A stretch of 64,000 nt of DNA from Paenibacillus taichungensis (GCF_013359905.1 NZ_JABMCC010000121.1:1-64000), one strand, 5' to 3'; positions 17,072 through 26,259 are shown, counted from the stretch's first letter. The notes: a model not told the origin generated them from the sequence alone. Numbers and translations: made by a program.

Positions 17072-17740
17072 ATGAAAAAAATGTTGACGTTGTTGCTGTC
17101 CGCCGGTCTGGTTGCTTCATTGTTCGGTGCAATTCCAGCTTTTGCTGCACCTACTGTTGTGAACTCAACGATTATTGTAGCCAAGGGAGAAACTTTTGAT
17201 GGCAAAGGCCAAACGTATGTAGCCAACCCTTCCACCCTGGGAGATGGATCTCAAGCTGAAGATCAGAAGCCGGTATTTCGGTTGGAGGCAGGCGCCACAC
17301 TCAAAAATGTAATTATCGGTTCACCTGCAGCTGACGGTGTTCATTGTTACGGTAACTGTTCTATTTCGAATGTGGTATGGCAAGACGTGGGCGAGGATGC
17401 ACTGACGCTGAAGTCTTCCGGAACCGTAAACATCACTGGTGGAGCAGCTTACAAGGCCTATGATAAAGTATTTCAAATGAATGCAGCCGGAACGATTAAC
17501 ATTAAAAATTTCCGTGCAGACGATATTGGCAAGCTGGTACGCCAGAATGGCGGAACAACCTTCGCCGTGAACATGACGCTCGACAACTCGGACATTTCCA
17601 ATGTCAAAGATTCCATTATGCGTACGGATAGCAGTACATCGCAAGGCAAAATTACAAATACCCGTTATTCCAAAGTACCGACCTTGTTTAAAGGCTTTGC
17701 ATCGGGCAAAACAAGTCAATCCGGGAATACACAATATTAA
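17072..17740 (+). CDS. Secreted pectate lyase, family PL3
   Basis: About 222 residues, close to Bacillus PelC in length. The N-terminus is a Sec signal peptide (KKMLTLLLSAGLVASLFGA, cleavage likely after AFA-A about residue 26). The mature parallel beta-helix shows DGKGQTY, LEAGATLKNVIIG, DGVHCYGNCSISNVVW and GEDALTLK, all typical of PL3. It cleaves polygalacturonate by calcium-dependent beta-elimination outside the cell. GGGAGG at about 17057-17062 is nine bases from the ATG at 17072 and six from a GTG at 17069; either could be used. Confidence 0.93.
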   Translation: MKKMLTLLLSAGLVASLFGAIPAFAAPTVVNSTIIVAKGETFDGKGQTYVANPSTLGDGSQAEDQKPVFRLEAGATLKNVIIGSPAADGVHCYGNCSISNVVWQDVGEDALTLKSSGTVNITGGAAYKAYDKVFQMNAAGTINIKNFRADDIGKLVRQNGGTTFAVNMTLDNSDISNVKDSIMRTDSSTSQGKITNTRYSKVPTLFKGFASGKTSQSGNTQY

Positions 17741-17800
17741 AACGGAGCTTACCGGTTCGCAAGAATTTTCCTCTAAATAATATGATGCATAAACAATTAA

Positions 17801-17847
17801 AGGGGTTGTCCCATCAGTCATGAATATGACGGAGGACAGCCCTTGTT
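17801..17847 (+). terminator. Terminator-like hairpin after pectate lyase
   Basis: AGGGGTTGTCC pairs with GGACAGCCCTT, with an inner GTCAT/ATGAC stem. The T-rich tail is weak (TTGTTTGCG). Confidence 0.65.
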
Positions 17848-18022
17848 TGCGTTATTTTGGTTTAATGAACCTGACACACGTTATTCACTCACATTTGCAC
17901 CTTTCTGAGATGTAACGAATCACAGAGACGTTATTTCTTGAAGCAGAAGCATATTTGTACAAGGAAGAACATATAGTTAATCACTCTTTCTTCTAGGTTA
18001 AACTGATTTTTCCTTATCGGGA

Positions 18023-18051
18023 TTGTCACAAATACCCATGTGTTGTACAGT
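18023..18051 (+). promoter_or_regulatory. Promoter of the ykoEDC riboswitch leader
   Basis: TTGTCA (18023-18028) and TACAGT (18046-18051) are exactly 17 bp apart, with the predicted start about 12 bp before the TPP aptamer. The preceding bases from 17848 show nothing else. Confidence 0.7.
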
Positions 18052-18071
18052 AGAAGCAATGAAATAAGTGA

Positions 18072-18158
18072 ACCGGGAGCTCAATGAAGTTGGGCTGAGA
18101 GAGCGGCCTTGTGCCGCTGACCGTATATCTGATCTGGGTAATGCCAGCGTAGAGAACA
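18072..18158 (+). promoter_or_regulatory. TPP riboswitch controlling ykoEDC
   Basis: A second THI element. Conserved blocks are CGGGAGCTC, GGGCTGAGAGAG, a P3 stem (GCGGC/GCCGC), GACCGTATATCTGATCTGG, GTAATGCCAGCGTAGAGAAC. The P4/P5 core TGATCTGG...TGCCAGCG is intact. It sits about 250 nt before ykoE with a terminator between, so it should lower transporter expression when thiamin pyrophosphate is plentiful. Confidence 0.95.
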
Positions 18159-18326
18159 TGATTTGCGATGTGCAATATTTAAGCGATAAGGGATAAATAA
18201 TAAATGTCAGCGTTTCTTGAGTGCAGCGGAATTTTTCTGATGTAACGGGGATGGTGTCGTTTGTTTTCTACTTTCTCTATATCTGCCTAATGCGCAGCAT
18301 CGTGAGAATTGTAAACTGTGCGTATG

Positions 18327-18357
18327 GCCTGCCTGGGAACCGGGGAGGCTTTTTTGT
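18327..18357 (+). terminator. Candidate expression-platform terminator before ykoE
   Basis: GCCTGCC/GGGGAGGC forms an imperfect GC-rich hairpin directly followed by six T, between the TPP aptamer and ykoE. The 168 bases between aptamer and hairpin hold no gene; a 92-residue frame there has no ribosome site. Confidence 0.7.
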
Positions 18358-18410
18358 TTGTTTTATTATTTATTTTAAATCAAGGGAAACAGAGGAAGGA
18401 AGTAGAGAAC

Positions 18411-19004
18411 ATGTCAACAGCAGTAGGCAGCAACAGATTGAAGTTAACCGATATTTTGGTAACGATTGTGATTGCGGTGGTCTTCGGGGTGATCTATAAA
18501 ATATGGGGACCTACATATGATCTGATGAAGCCATTCGGCGTTCATGCGGAGCAGATGATTTACGGCATGTGGTTCATGGCGGGCACCTTTGCCTTTGTAA
18601 TCATTCGGAAGCCAGGTGTAGCCATTCTGGCAGAAGTTGCGGCATCCACGGTGAGTGCTTTTCTCGGAAGTGAGTGGGGCATGTCCACACTGGTATATGG
18701 GCTGCTGCAAGGGCTGGGTGCAGAGATTTTCTTCGCCGCATTTCTGTATCGGAAAAGCAATCTGCTCGTCACTTGCCTTGCGGCTATTGGTGCAGCGGCG
18801 GCTTCGCTTGTACTGGATTATCAGTACGGGTACATTGATTCCCTCTCGGCTTGGAACTATACACTGTTTATCGGGTTCCGCTTCATTGGCAGTATTCTGA
18901 TTGCAGGTGTATTCGCCTATTATCTCGCCAAAGCGCTGGAGCTTACAGGTGTAACACGATCCCTTAGACCGGTGTCGAAGCAGGATTATGAGGCGCTGGA
19001 CTAG
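18411..19004 (+). CDS. ykoE: ECF transporter S component, YkoE family (thiamin precursor)
   Basis: A 197-residue membrane protein with about five to six spans, matching YkoE length. Family landmarks are FGVIYKIWGPTYDLMKPFG, split as FGVIYKIWG and TYDLMKPFG, and EWGMSTLVYGLLQGLGAE. It is the substrate-specific subunit for hydroxymethylpyrimidine or thiamin. The ATG at 18411 is chosen because AGAGGAAGGA lies eight bases upstream and earlier starts run through the riboswitch terminator. The ATPase gene begins directly after its stop codon. Confidence 0.92.
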   Translation: MSTAVGSNRLKLTDILVTIVIAVVFGVIYKIWGPTYDLMKPFGVHAEQMIYGMWFMAGTFAFVIIRKPGVAILAEVAASTVSAFLGSEWGMSTLVYGLLQGLGAEIFFAAFLYRKSNLLVTCLAAIGAAAASLVLDYQYGYIDSLSAWNYTLFIGFRFIGSILIAGVFAYYLAKALELTGVTRSLRPVSKQDYEALD

Positions 19005-20513
19005 ATGAATGAAGTGGAGAATGTGCAAGCGGTAGGTGTTACGAATCTAAGATGCAAGTTCCCGGGAGAGAAGGCCTTGGTGTTCCAAGGCTTGTCTCTC
19101 TCTGTGCGTCACGGGGAGAAAGTATTGTTGCTTGGACCAAGTGGCTCTGGCAAATCAACCTTGCTGCAAATTCTGAGCGGTCTGATTCCGCGATCTGTGG
19201 AGATTCCGATGAAATGTGATGATATTCAGGTTCCTGAGCAGCCCGGCATTGTTTTTCAAGATCCGGATACCCAGTTCTGTATGTCGTATACGGATGAAGA
19301 GATTGCTTTTGTACTGGAAAACCGGAATATTCCACGCGAGCAGATGTCTGCTCTTATTCATCGATACCTGGAACAGGTTGGGTTATGCTTTGAGCATAAT
19401 CGCACACTCATTCAATCCATGTCACAGGGTATGAAGCAGCGTCTTGCGATGGCCTCGATTCTGGCCATGGAGCCAGACGTACTCTTTTTGGATGAACCAA
19501 CGGCACTGCTGGATGACGAAGGAACCTCTCAGGTGTGGGATACGGTGAAACAGATTGCACAGGACAAAACACTCATTATCGTGGAACATAAAATTAATGA
19601 AATCGTCGAGTGGGTGGATCGAATCATCGTATTGTCGCCTGAAGGAAAGATTGTGGCAGATGGTCCGGCGAATCAGGTGTTTACAGATGAGCGGAATATG
19701 CTCAGGGAATACGGAATCTGGTATCCAGGGGTTTGGGAAGAACGAGGGCAGACGAAAGCACAGACGTTGGTCACAGGAGAGTTTATTCGTTATGGGGCAA
19801 CAGAAACTGAAAGTATAGATTATAAGGAGAGGGAAACCTCTGCGCTGCCCCAACCAGCACTGGAAATGCAGCAATTCACCGGATGGCGCGGGAAAACGCC
19901 ATTCATTCAGGTGGAGCAGGCCAAGGTATGGCACGGAGATTGGGTGGGGATTGTCGGGGCTAACGGGGCAGGTAAAAGTTCATTATTGCTGTCCATGATG
20001 AATATTCTAAAAACGACAGGTCATTATGGTGTGGAAGGACAATCGGCCGGAAAAACCGAGCAACTTGCAGATCGTATTGCCTTTGTGTTCCAGAATCCTG
20101 AATTCCAATTCGTGACGAATACGGTCCGGGATGAAGTGGGATTTTCCTTGCTGAGCGGCAAGTTAACTGCCGCAGAAAGAGGTATTCGAACCGATCAAAT
20201 GCTGGAGCAATTCGGACTGACTGAGCTGTCGGGGAGACATCCATATCAATTGTCGATGGGACAGAAACGACGGCTGAGTGTAGCATCAGCTCTGGTACGG
20301 GAACAGCGTATTTTGTTACTGGATGAACCTACCTTTGGACAGGATGCGCGGAATACCTTTGCCATGTTATCACAGCTGGAGCGGCTGCGGCGTGAAGGGA
20401 CAGCCATCGTGATGGTTACGCATGATCATGAAATCGTAAAACGTTATTGCAACCGAATCTGGAAGGTGGATGAGGGGAGGTTAACGGATGCAGCTCTCGT
20501 TTCCTCATCGTGA
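19005..20513 (+). CDS. ykoD: ECF transporter double ATPase, YkoD-type
   Basis: A 502-residue protein with two fused ABC domains. Domain 1 has Walker A GPSGSGKST (about 45-53), a degenerate signature SMSQGMKQR and Walker B VLFLDEPTALLD. Domain 2 has Walker A GANGAGKSS (about 322), signature LSMGQKRR and Walker B ILLLDEPTFGQD. It energises YkoE/YkoC. The ATG follows the ykoE stop with no gap, and its end overlaps ykoC by 26 bases, so the three genes are tightly coupled. Confidence 0.92.
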   Translation: MNEVENVQAVGVTNLRCKFPGEKALVFQGLSLSVRHGEKVLLLGPSGSGKSTLLQILSGLIPRSVEIPMKCDDIQVPEQPGIVFQDPDTQFCMSYTDEEIAFVLENRNIPREQMSALIHRYLEQVGLCFEHNRTLIQSMSQGMKQRLAMASILAMEPDVLFLDEPTALLDDEGTSQVWDTVKQIAQDKTLIIVEHKINEIVEWVDRIIVLSPEGKIVADGPANQVFTDERNMLREYGIWYPGVWEERGQTKAQTLVTGEFIRYGATETESIDYKERETSALPQPALEMQQFTGWRGKTPFIQVEQAKVWHGDWVGIVGANGAGKSSLLLSMMNILKTTGHYGVEGQSAGKTEQLADRIAFVFQNPEFQFVTNTVRDEVGFSLLSGKLTAAERGIRTDQMLEQFGLTELSGRHPYQLSMGQKRRLSVASALVREQRILLLDEPTFGQDARNTFAMLSQLERLRREGTAIVMVTHDHEIVKRYCNRIWKVDEGRLTDAALVSSS

Positions 20514-21282
20514 GACCTGGCTTCACGCGGTGAATCCGGGGTTGAAAATGATTTTCCTGACATTGCTGTTTGTCTTCGTCATCCTTGTTCACAACCTGAA
20601 TGTAATGGCTAATGTGGCAGTTGTCATGCTTTTACTGCTGGGCTGGACGGGTCACCCATGGCCCAGATTATTGCTGTATGCGTCTCCGTTCATTTTGGTA
20701 TTTATATCAACTTCCACAGGGATGATCATGTTTGGTAAAGGCGAGACCACCTGGTTTCAGTGGGGATTGATTCATATTACCGAAGAGAGCTTCTATCGCG
20801 GGTTGCACCTGGGATTTCGTTCCCTAAGTATGGCGGCAGCTGGATTGTTGTTCGGCTTGACGACCAAGCCTGTGCGTCTCTTTTATTCCCTCATGCAGCA
20901 GTGGAGGCTCCCACCCAAGTATGCTTATAGCTTTCTGGCGGCGATGCGCATGATTCCGATTTTGCTGGATGAATTCCAGACGTTGCGGTATGCCATCCGT
21001 ATTCGGGGAACGAGGCAGCGCGGCTCCCGTTGGAATGTGTACGGCATATTGAAACGATATGCTATTCCACTACTTGCACAGAGTATTCGCCGTGCGCAGC
21101 GTATGGCGGTGGCGATGGAAGCAAAAGGATTCAAGGAAGGTGGGAGCCGGACCTATTACGTCCAGATCGGGTATTCCCGAGCGGATGTATGGTTTGTGGG
21201 ATATTTTATCATCATGTTAACCGCTGCTTATATATTGGGAACCACATTTCCTTATAATTCAACCCTATTGGATGTAAGGTGA
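20488..21282 (+). CDS. ykoC: ECF transporter transmembrane component, YkoC-type (EcfT)
   Basis: A 264-residue EcfT-fold protein with about five membrane helices. The coupling-helix motifs typical of EcfT are visible: RIRGTRQRG near residue 170 and AMEAKGFKEG near 210, which contact the ATPase. GGGGAGG lies within the end of ykoD. With YkoE and YkoD it completes a thiamin-precursor importer; the YkoF thiamin-binding protein gene of Bacillus is absent here. Confidence 0.9.
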   Translation: MQLSFPHRETWLHAVNPGLKMIFLTLLFVFVILVHNLNVMANVAVVMLLLLGWTGHPWPRLLLYASPFILVFISTSTGMIMFGKGETTWFQWGLIHITEESFYRGLHLGFRSLSMAAAGLLFGLTTKPVRLFYSLMQQWRLPPKYAYSFLAAMRMIPILLDEFQTLRYAIRIRGTRQRGSRWNVYGILKRYAIPLLAQSIRRAQRMAVAMEAKGFKEGGSRTYYVQIGYSRADVWFVGYFIIMLTAAYILGTTFPYNSTLLDVR

Positions 21283-21390
21283 GACCTGTAATTATTTGCA
21301 CCTTGTAAATATATTTGGGAGTAACAGTAACTTTTCCTTGTTCAAAACGTCTTTAATGGAAATAACTTCAAATAGATGAGGTGAACGAGT

Positions 21391-23679
21391 GTGAAGACAG
21401 GGTCGAAGTGGCAAAAGACGGGGTACCTATGGATCACTGTAAGCGGAATATCGGCCGTGCTGTTTACAGGATTCATGCTGCTGGATACGAATACGGAAAT
21501 ACAGGCAGGACAGGGCTCCGGTTCGACAACTCAATCCTTATCTGCGCAAACGAAAACGACCTATAAACCGGGTGATACATTGAATTTGGAGGCAGGTATA
21601 CCCCTACACACCCAAGTTATAGGTAACAAAATGCCCGTTGATTTGATGGGAATACAGTACTACACTTCCAGCAACGAGAAAATCAAAGTACAAGCCGTTC
21701 GCGGCGAATGGATCCAATTCCAGGATTACAACAGAGGTGAACTCTGGATTCCCGCCTGGTATGCATCCAAGGAAAGCCGAAGCCTGAAGACTGTAACTCC
21801 CCAGACGTTCAGTCTTCGTCCCGGAAGTAAGCTGTATCTGGCTCCTGGAAGTACGACAAGTTGGACTCCAAGTCCAACGCTGACAGACCAGGCTTTGATT
21901 GTTGCAGCGACGAAGGATTGGTATGGCGTTTCTATTGCCCCGCGCGTCTGGAATAAGGAATCATTCACCTATCGTCCTGCATTGCTGTGGGTTAAAGCAC
22001 AGGCTGTAGAGCAGCAAGCCATTGTAGCGGATGGTTGGTTTCAACAGGATGCATCGCAGTCCGCTTTGGCTGTACGTCATTTGACGGATATCACGTTGAA
22101 CAAAAAAACAACCTCCAAACAAGTCAAACAATGGCTCGGCGAACCGGATTGGAAAGAGAATTCGGCCAATTTGAATGACACCGGTTATACGATGAGTATT
22201 GGACAGACTTGGCGATATGAGCGAGCAGACGCGCAATTTTTGGTGACATTCAATAAGAACGGCAAACTTGCTAGAACACGCTGGAATATACCGCAAGATG
22301 ATCGGAACCATGTGGTGACGGATTGGAGCTTCAGTCGTTCGGATGAATATGAATTCACAACCAAAATCACAGGCAAGTCATTGCCGATAACGCTACCTTG
22401 GAAACCAATATGGACAAATCAAGGCGATATCAACTATACCTTTTTGAAAGCAGCGACAGATGATGTGCTCCTGATGAAAGGGGATGACGGTGGATTTAGT
22501 GGTTTTCATTATGAGAGTTCAATGTATGCTCTTGACCGACATTCCGGTAAGAAATTATGGGAGATCAATGCGGGGTATGGGAGACAGCAGGTAGAAGTAG
22601 ATGCAGGACGCCAATACGTTACAATGTATACAGATTATGACCCTGACAAGAAAGAATACGTAGATCGTATACGCCACCTCCAATTGAAGAGCGGTGATGT
22701 CGTATGGGAGTATGCTCCCAAGCAAAAATTCAGATTGAACGGCATCACTGCCGCAAAGAATGTAGTTGTTGTGAGTAGTCCAGTTGTCGAAGGCTCAAGT
22801 AATAGCTGGTTAACGGTGTTGGACAGTGCAAATGGAAAAACATTATGGACAAGAAAACTTAGTACAGGATATCAACTGTTAAACAAAGGTTCAGATGACC
22901 CTTATGTGATGTATTGGGAGAAAAACCAACTGGTCGCAGCGGACCCTCTGTCTGGCCGAACCGTATGGAGCATTAAGGTTGGTAAACCGACTGTGGATCA
23001 TCCTGAGAACAATTCATACTTTGATGGAATATACCGTCTTGATCCCTTTGCGTCAACTCAGCCAGAACGCTGGATGTTGTTGAGAGATCAGTGGGCGTTG
23101 CTTGATCTGAACACTGGCAAGAAGCTTGCACAATTCCCTGCTCGGAATGGACAGCAATTTGAGGTGCTGAGCGACGGCAAGCTGCTAATTCGTGAAAACA
23201 AGAAAGGGGATATATACGGCGATTACGCAGATTTCACAACAACTCTGTACGATGCCAAGAGCGGCACAAAACGTTGGACGCAAAAGGGCAAGATCGAACG
23301 AGGATTTGTGGAGGACGATCAATTATATGTAGTCAAAAACGGTTATCCGGCAGCCCTTGCATATGGTACAGGAGAGACACGTTGGAATACACAAAACACG
23401 ATTTCGTCACTTCGATACCCTACCAATCAGGGGAGTTACGTGGTGATTGAAGATCAGCTTTTGCTGCCGATGGGAGAGGATCTACTGGTTATGGATAAAA
23501 ATAACGGTACCTTGATTGGCCGTGTGCATGATGTTGTGATGGCCACACCGGAGCACCGGGATCGGGATGCGAAGAATGGAACCATGAATCGATTTGGAAA
23601 TGAAGTCTATATTGGGTCGTCCAACGGACGGTTTAGTATATATGATGCAAATGATTTGCACACAGATATCTCACGTTAA
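21391..23679 (+). CDS. Membrane-anchored PQQ-like beta-propeller protein
   Basis: A 762-residue protein with a single N-terminal membrane anchor or uncleaved signal (about 12-32). The following region (55-190) looks like two SH3-like beta modules (YKPGDTLNLEAG..., FSLRPGSKLYLAPGS). Residues 215-310 form another small domain. From about 340 on come six or more PQQ-type repeats recognisable by G-K-x-x-W ends: GKKLWEI, GDVVWEY, GKTLWTR, GRTVWSI, GTKRWTQ, GETRWNT. Such propellers act as binding or scaffold domains; no methanol-dehydrogenase catalytic residues are apparent. GTG start with GAGGTG upstream. It is monocistronic, and its role is unknown. Confidence 0.78.
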   Translation: MKTGSKWQKTGYLWITVSGISAVLFTGFMLLDTNTEIQAGQGSGSTTQSLSAQTKTTYKPGDTLNLEAGIPLHTQVIGNKMPVDLMGIQYYTSSNEKIKVQAVRGEWIQFQDYNRGELWIPAWYASKESRSLKTVTPQTFSLRPGSKLYLAPGSTTSWTPSPTLTDQALIVAATKDWYGVSIAPRVWNKESFTYRPALLWVKAQAVEQQAIVADGWFQQDASQSALAVRHLTDITLNKKTTSKQVKQWLGEPDWKENSANLNDTGYTMSIGQTWRYERADAQFLVTFNKNGKLARTRWNIPQDDRNHVVTDWSFSRSDEYEFTTKITGKSLPITLPWKPIWTNQGDINYTFLKAATDDVLLMKGDDGGFSGFHYESSMYALDRHSGKKLWEINAGYGRQQVEVDAGRQYVTMYTDYDPDKKEYVDRIRHLQLKSGDVVWEYAPKQKFRLNGITAAKNVVVVSSPVVEGSSNSWLTVLDSANGKTLWTRKLSTGYQLLNKGSDDPYVMYWEKNQLVAADPLSGRTVWSIKVGKPTVDHPENNSYFDGIYRLDPFASTQPERWMLLRDQWALLDLNTGKKLAQFPARNGQQFEVLSDGKLLIRENKKGDIYGDYADFTTTLYDAKSGTKRWTQKGKIERGFVEDDQLYVVKNGYPAALAYGTGETRWNTQNTISSLRYPTNQGSYVVIEDQLLLPMGEDLLVMDKNNGTLIGRVHDVVMATPEHRDRDAKNGTMNRFGNEVYIGSSNGRFSIYDANDLHTDISR

Positions 23680-23725
23680 AGCTTGTTTCATGTGGGATGA
23701 TGATTTATTATAAATAAACAGGATT

Positions 23726-23762
23726 GCTCGCGCTCCGGTTATCGGCTGTGCGGGCTTTCTTC
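23726..23762 (+). terminator. Terminator-like hairpin before metN
   Basis: GCTCGCGC pairs with GTGCGGGC (two G-T pairs), with an inner CCG/CGG stem, followed by TTTCTTC. It ends the beta-propeller unit. The leader is too short to hide an S-box. Confidence 0.65.
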
Positions 23763-23810
23763 ATGTGTTCTTGAAGGACCATGTACGATTAATCGCAGGA
23801 GGAATCTCCC

Positions 23811-24629
23811 ATGATTTCATTATACGGGGTAAGCAAGCGTTATAACGAGCGTGGGTCCCGTGAAGATCAGGGATTCGAAGCGTTAAGCTCGGTTTCCCTG
23901 GAAGTAGGCCAGGGAGAGATCCACGGCATTATCGGCTCTAGTGGTGCAGGGAAATCCACACTTCTGCGCATGCTCAATGGATTGGAGAAGCCGGATGACG
24001 GCGAAGTCATTGTGAATGGGCAGCATCTGACCAGGATGAGTGAGAATAGTCTGCGTCAGGCACGGAGGTCCATTGGCATGATTTTTCAGCACTTCAATCT
24101 GGTCAGCAATCGGACCGTAAGTGGCAATGTCTGCATGCCTCTGGAACTCGCTGGCGTATCCCGTACCGAGCGGGTTGCACGGGGACTTGAAGTGTTGAGA
24201 TTTGTCGGACTTGAAGATAAGGCCAACCAGTATCCTGCACAGTTAAGTGGAGGGCAAAAGCAACGTGTTGCCATTGCCAGAGCACTAGCCAGCCGCCCGG
24301 ATGTGCTGCTCTGTGATGAACCAACATCTTCGCTTGATCCGCAGACCACGAGTGGAATTCTGGATGTGTTGCGTCATGTCAATGAAACGCTGGGGGTAAC
24401 TATTGTACTCGTTACACATGAGATGGAGGTTGCCCGAAAGCTCTGCAACCGGATATCGGTGATGAAAGAAGGAAGGATCATCAAAACGCTGTCGGAAGCG
24501 GAAGTACGTAGCATACCGGCACCGAAGCCTGATCTTCTAACATCCTTGTTGATGGGCGAAGATGTATCCATGAGTGGACGAAATACCTCTCTTCATGGTG
24601 GCCAGGAGGAGCAAAACGATGATACCTGA
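23811..24629 (+). CDS. metN: MetN-like methionine ABC transporter ATPase, short form
   Basis: A 272-residue ATPase with Walker A GSSGAGKST, Q-loop IFQHFNLV, signature LSGGQKQR, Walker B VLLCDEPTSSLDP and H-loop VTHEMEVA. The FQHFNLVSNRTV stretch is typical of MetN. Usual MetN proteins are about 340 residues with a C-terminal NIL domain that senses methionine. This one stops after a short Ser/Asp-rich tail, so the regulatory domain is missing. AGGAGG precedes the ATG. The stop overlaps metI by 11 bases. Confidence 0.88.
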   Translation: MISLYGVSKRYNERGSREDQGFEALSSVSLEVGQGEIHGIIGSSGAGKSTLLRMLNGLEKPDDGEVIVNGQHLTRMSENSLRQARRSIGMIFQHFNLVSNRTVSGNVCMPLELAGVSRTERVARGLEVLRFVGLEDKANQYPAQLSGGQKQRVAIARALASRPDVLLCDEPTSSLDPQTTSGILDVLRHVNETLGVTIVLVTHEMEVARKLCNRISVMKEGRIIKTLSEAEVRSIPAPKPDLLTSLLMGEDVSMSGRNTSLHGGQEEQNDDT

Positions 24630-25287
24630 GTCCGTTGTGAAGTATCAGCATGAAATTTGGCAGGCCATCGGAGAGACGTTTGTCATGGTGGGGATCTCCA
24701 TCACGGCAGCCGTGTTAATCGGGTTGCCTCTGGGTACACTGCTGTATCTGTTCAGAAAAGGGCAACGTTATCAGAATCGACCTCTGTTCACGATTCTGGG
24801 AAGTCTCGTCAACATCATTCGTTCCTTCCCGTTTCTGCTGCTAGTGGTATTTATGATTCCGTTCACACGTCTGCTCGTTGGAACATCCATCGGGACGCTC
24901 GCGGCAACCGTGCCGCTCTCGGTCATCGCCATTGCTTATTACGCCAGACTGGTAGAACAGGCATTGCTTGATGTCCCGAAAGGGGTGGTTGAAGCTGCTT
25001 CTTCTATGGGTGCATCGACCATACAGCTTGTGGTGAAATTCCTGTATGTGGAGGCTCGCTCAAGTCTTGTACTCGGCTTAACTACGGCAACCATTAGCTT
25101 TATCTCTTACTCTACGGTCATGGGTATTGTCGGTGGTGGCGGTGTTGGTGATTTTGCGATTCGTTACGGTTATCAGCGATTCGAGACGGAGATTATGGTA
25201 TTTACGATTATCATTATGATTATCCTGGTACAGATGATCCAATTTACTGGCAGCAGACTGTCCCGCTGGCTCGATCGCAGATCCTGA
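24619..25287 (+). CDS. metI: MetI-like methionine ABC transporter permease
   Basis: A 222-residue permease with five membrane helices, the MetI size. The EAA-like loop is DVPKGVVEAASSMGAS (residues about 128-143), and SYSTVMGIVGGGGVGDFAIRYG is split as SYSTVMGIVGGG and GVGDFAIRYGYQRF, the conserved C-terminal block. The ATG at 24619 is chosen because GGAGGA precedes it by nine bases; a longer frame from 24574 runs through metN. Partner of MetN and MetQ. Confidence 0.9.
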   Translation: MIPESVVKYQHEIWQAIGETFVMVGISITAAVLIGLPLGTLLYLFRKGQRYQNRPLFTILGSLVNIIRSFPFLLLVVFMIPFTRLLVGTSIGTLAATVPLSVIAIAYYARLVEQALLDVPKGVVEAASSMGASTIQLVVKFLYVEARSSLVLGLTTATISFISYSTVMGIVGGGGVGDFAIRYGYQRFETEIMVFTIIIMIILVQMIQFTGSRLSRWLDRRS

Positions 25288-25363
25288 AGAAGGACAAGCA
25301 TTGCAGAAAGATTGAATTACAGCATGAACAATACAGATTACATGATGAAGGGGTTTATATCAG

Positions 25364-26203
25364 ATGAAAGCAAAACTAATGCTCATGCTGCTGGCAGTGA
25401 CGCTGGTAGCAGCCGGATGCGGCAAAAAAGAAGAAACACCTGCGGCGGAAGGAAATAAGGAAAGTACTCAAGCCGGACAAGAAGTGACTTTGAAAGTAGC
25501 TACTTTGATTCCGCCAATGACGGATGTGCTGGATATTGTGAAACCATTGCTGAAAGAAGATGGCGTTAATCTGGAAGTTGTTGTACTTTCCGATAACGTT
25601 CAACCGAATACTGCACTGGCGAACAAAGAAGTAGACGCAAACTTCTTCCAGCACGTACCTTACATGAATCAGTACAATGAAGCAAATAACGCTAACTTGG
25701 TGGCTGTTCAACCGATCTACAATGCCATCTACGGAGCATATTCCAAAAAGGTTAAATCCATTGAAGAATTGCCTGAAGGTGCAACGGTAGCGATTGCCAA
25801 CGATCCGTCCAACATTGGACGCTCGCTGGTGATGATGGAGCAGAACGGCCTGATCAAGCTGAAAGAAGGCGTCGGTTTTAATGCAACGCAAGCAGACATC
25901 ACGGAAAACACGAAGAATTTCAAGTTCAAAGAAGTGGATCTGTTGATGCTCGCCCGTATGTTGGATGATGCGGATCTGGTTGCCATGACGCCAGCCTATG
26001 CGAGTCCGCTTGGACTTACACCGAAGAAGGATGCGCTGTTCACTGAGAAGGATGATTCCCATTTTGCCATTACCTTGGTTGCCCGGGAAGATAACAAGGA
26101 TTCGGAAGCTATTCAGAAGCTGGCGAAGCGTATGGCTGGTCCAGAAGTGAAAGCCTTCTTTGAAGAGAAGTATGCAGATATTGCAATCCCGGCGTTTAAA
26201 TAA
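25364..26203 (+). CDS. metQ: MetQ/NlpA-family methionine-binding lipoprotein
   Basis: A 279-residue lipoprotein. The signal ends at TLVAAGCG (Cys about 19), followed by an acidic linker. The NlpA fold begins LKVATLIPPMTDVLDIVKP, then EVVVLSDNVQPNTALANKEVDANFFQH in two pieces: VVLSDNVQPNTALANK and EVDANFFQHVPYMNQY. The FFQH...YMNQYN signature is diagnostic. It delivers methionine (or a related ligand) to MetNI. A strong terminator follows. Confidence 0.92.
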   Translation: MKAKLMLMLLAVTLVAAGCGKKEETPAAEGNKESTQAGQEVTLKVATLIPPMTDVLDIVKPLLKEDGVNLEVVVLSDNVQPNTALANKEVDANFFQHVPYMNQYNEANNANLVAVQPIYNAIYGAYSKKVKSIEELPEGATVAIANDPSNIGRSLVMMEQNGLIKLKEGVGFNATQADITENTKNFKFKEVDLLMLARMLDDADLVAMTPAYASPLGLTPKKDALFTEKDDSHFAITLVAREDNKDSEAIQKLAKRMAGPEVKAFFEEKYADIAIPAFK

Positions 26204-26259
26204 CATCCGTTAATCAGCAACTGAAATGATTGTACAGATAGGATTCAGGACAAACATGA

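Noticed and set aside
18221..18499. 92-residue + strand ORF between the TPP aptamer and ykoE
   Set aside because: It spans the riboswitch terminator, lacks a ribosome site and overlaps the real ykoE start in another frame.
23680..23810. SAM riboswitch before metN
   Set aside because: Looked for because metNIQ operons often have one; the gap is too short and shows none of the S-box conserved blocks.
25376..26206. 276-residue minus-strand ORF opposite metQ
   Set aside because: Full-length antisense shadow of a lipoprotein gene with clear family motifs; no ribosome site and improbable Phe/Ile/His-rich composition.
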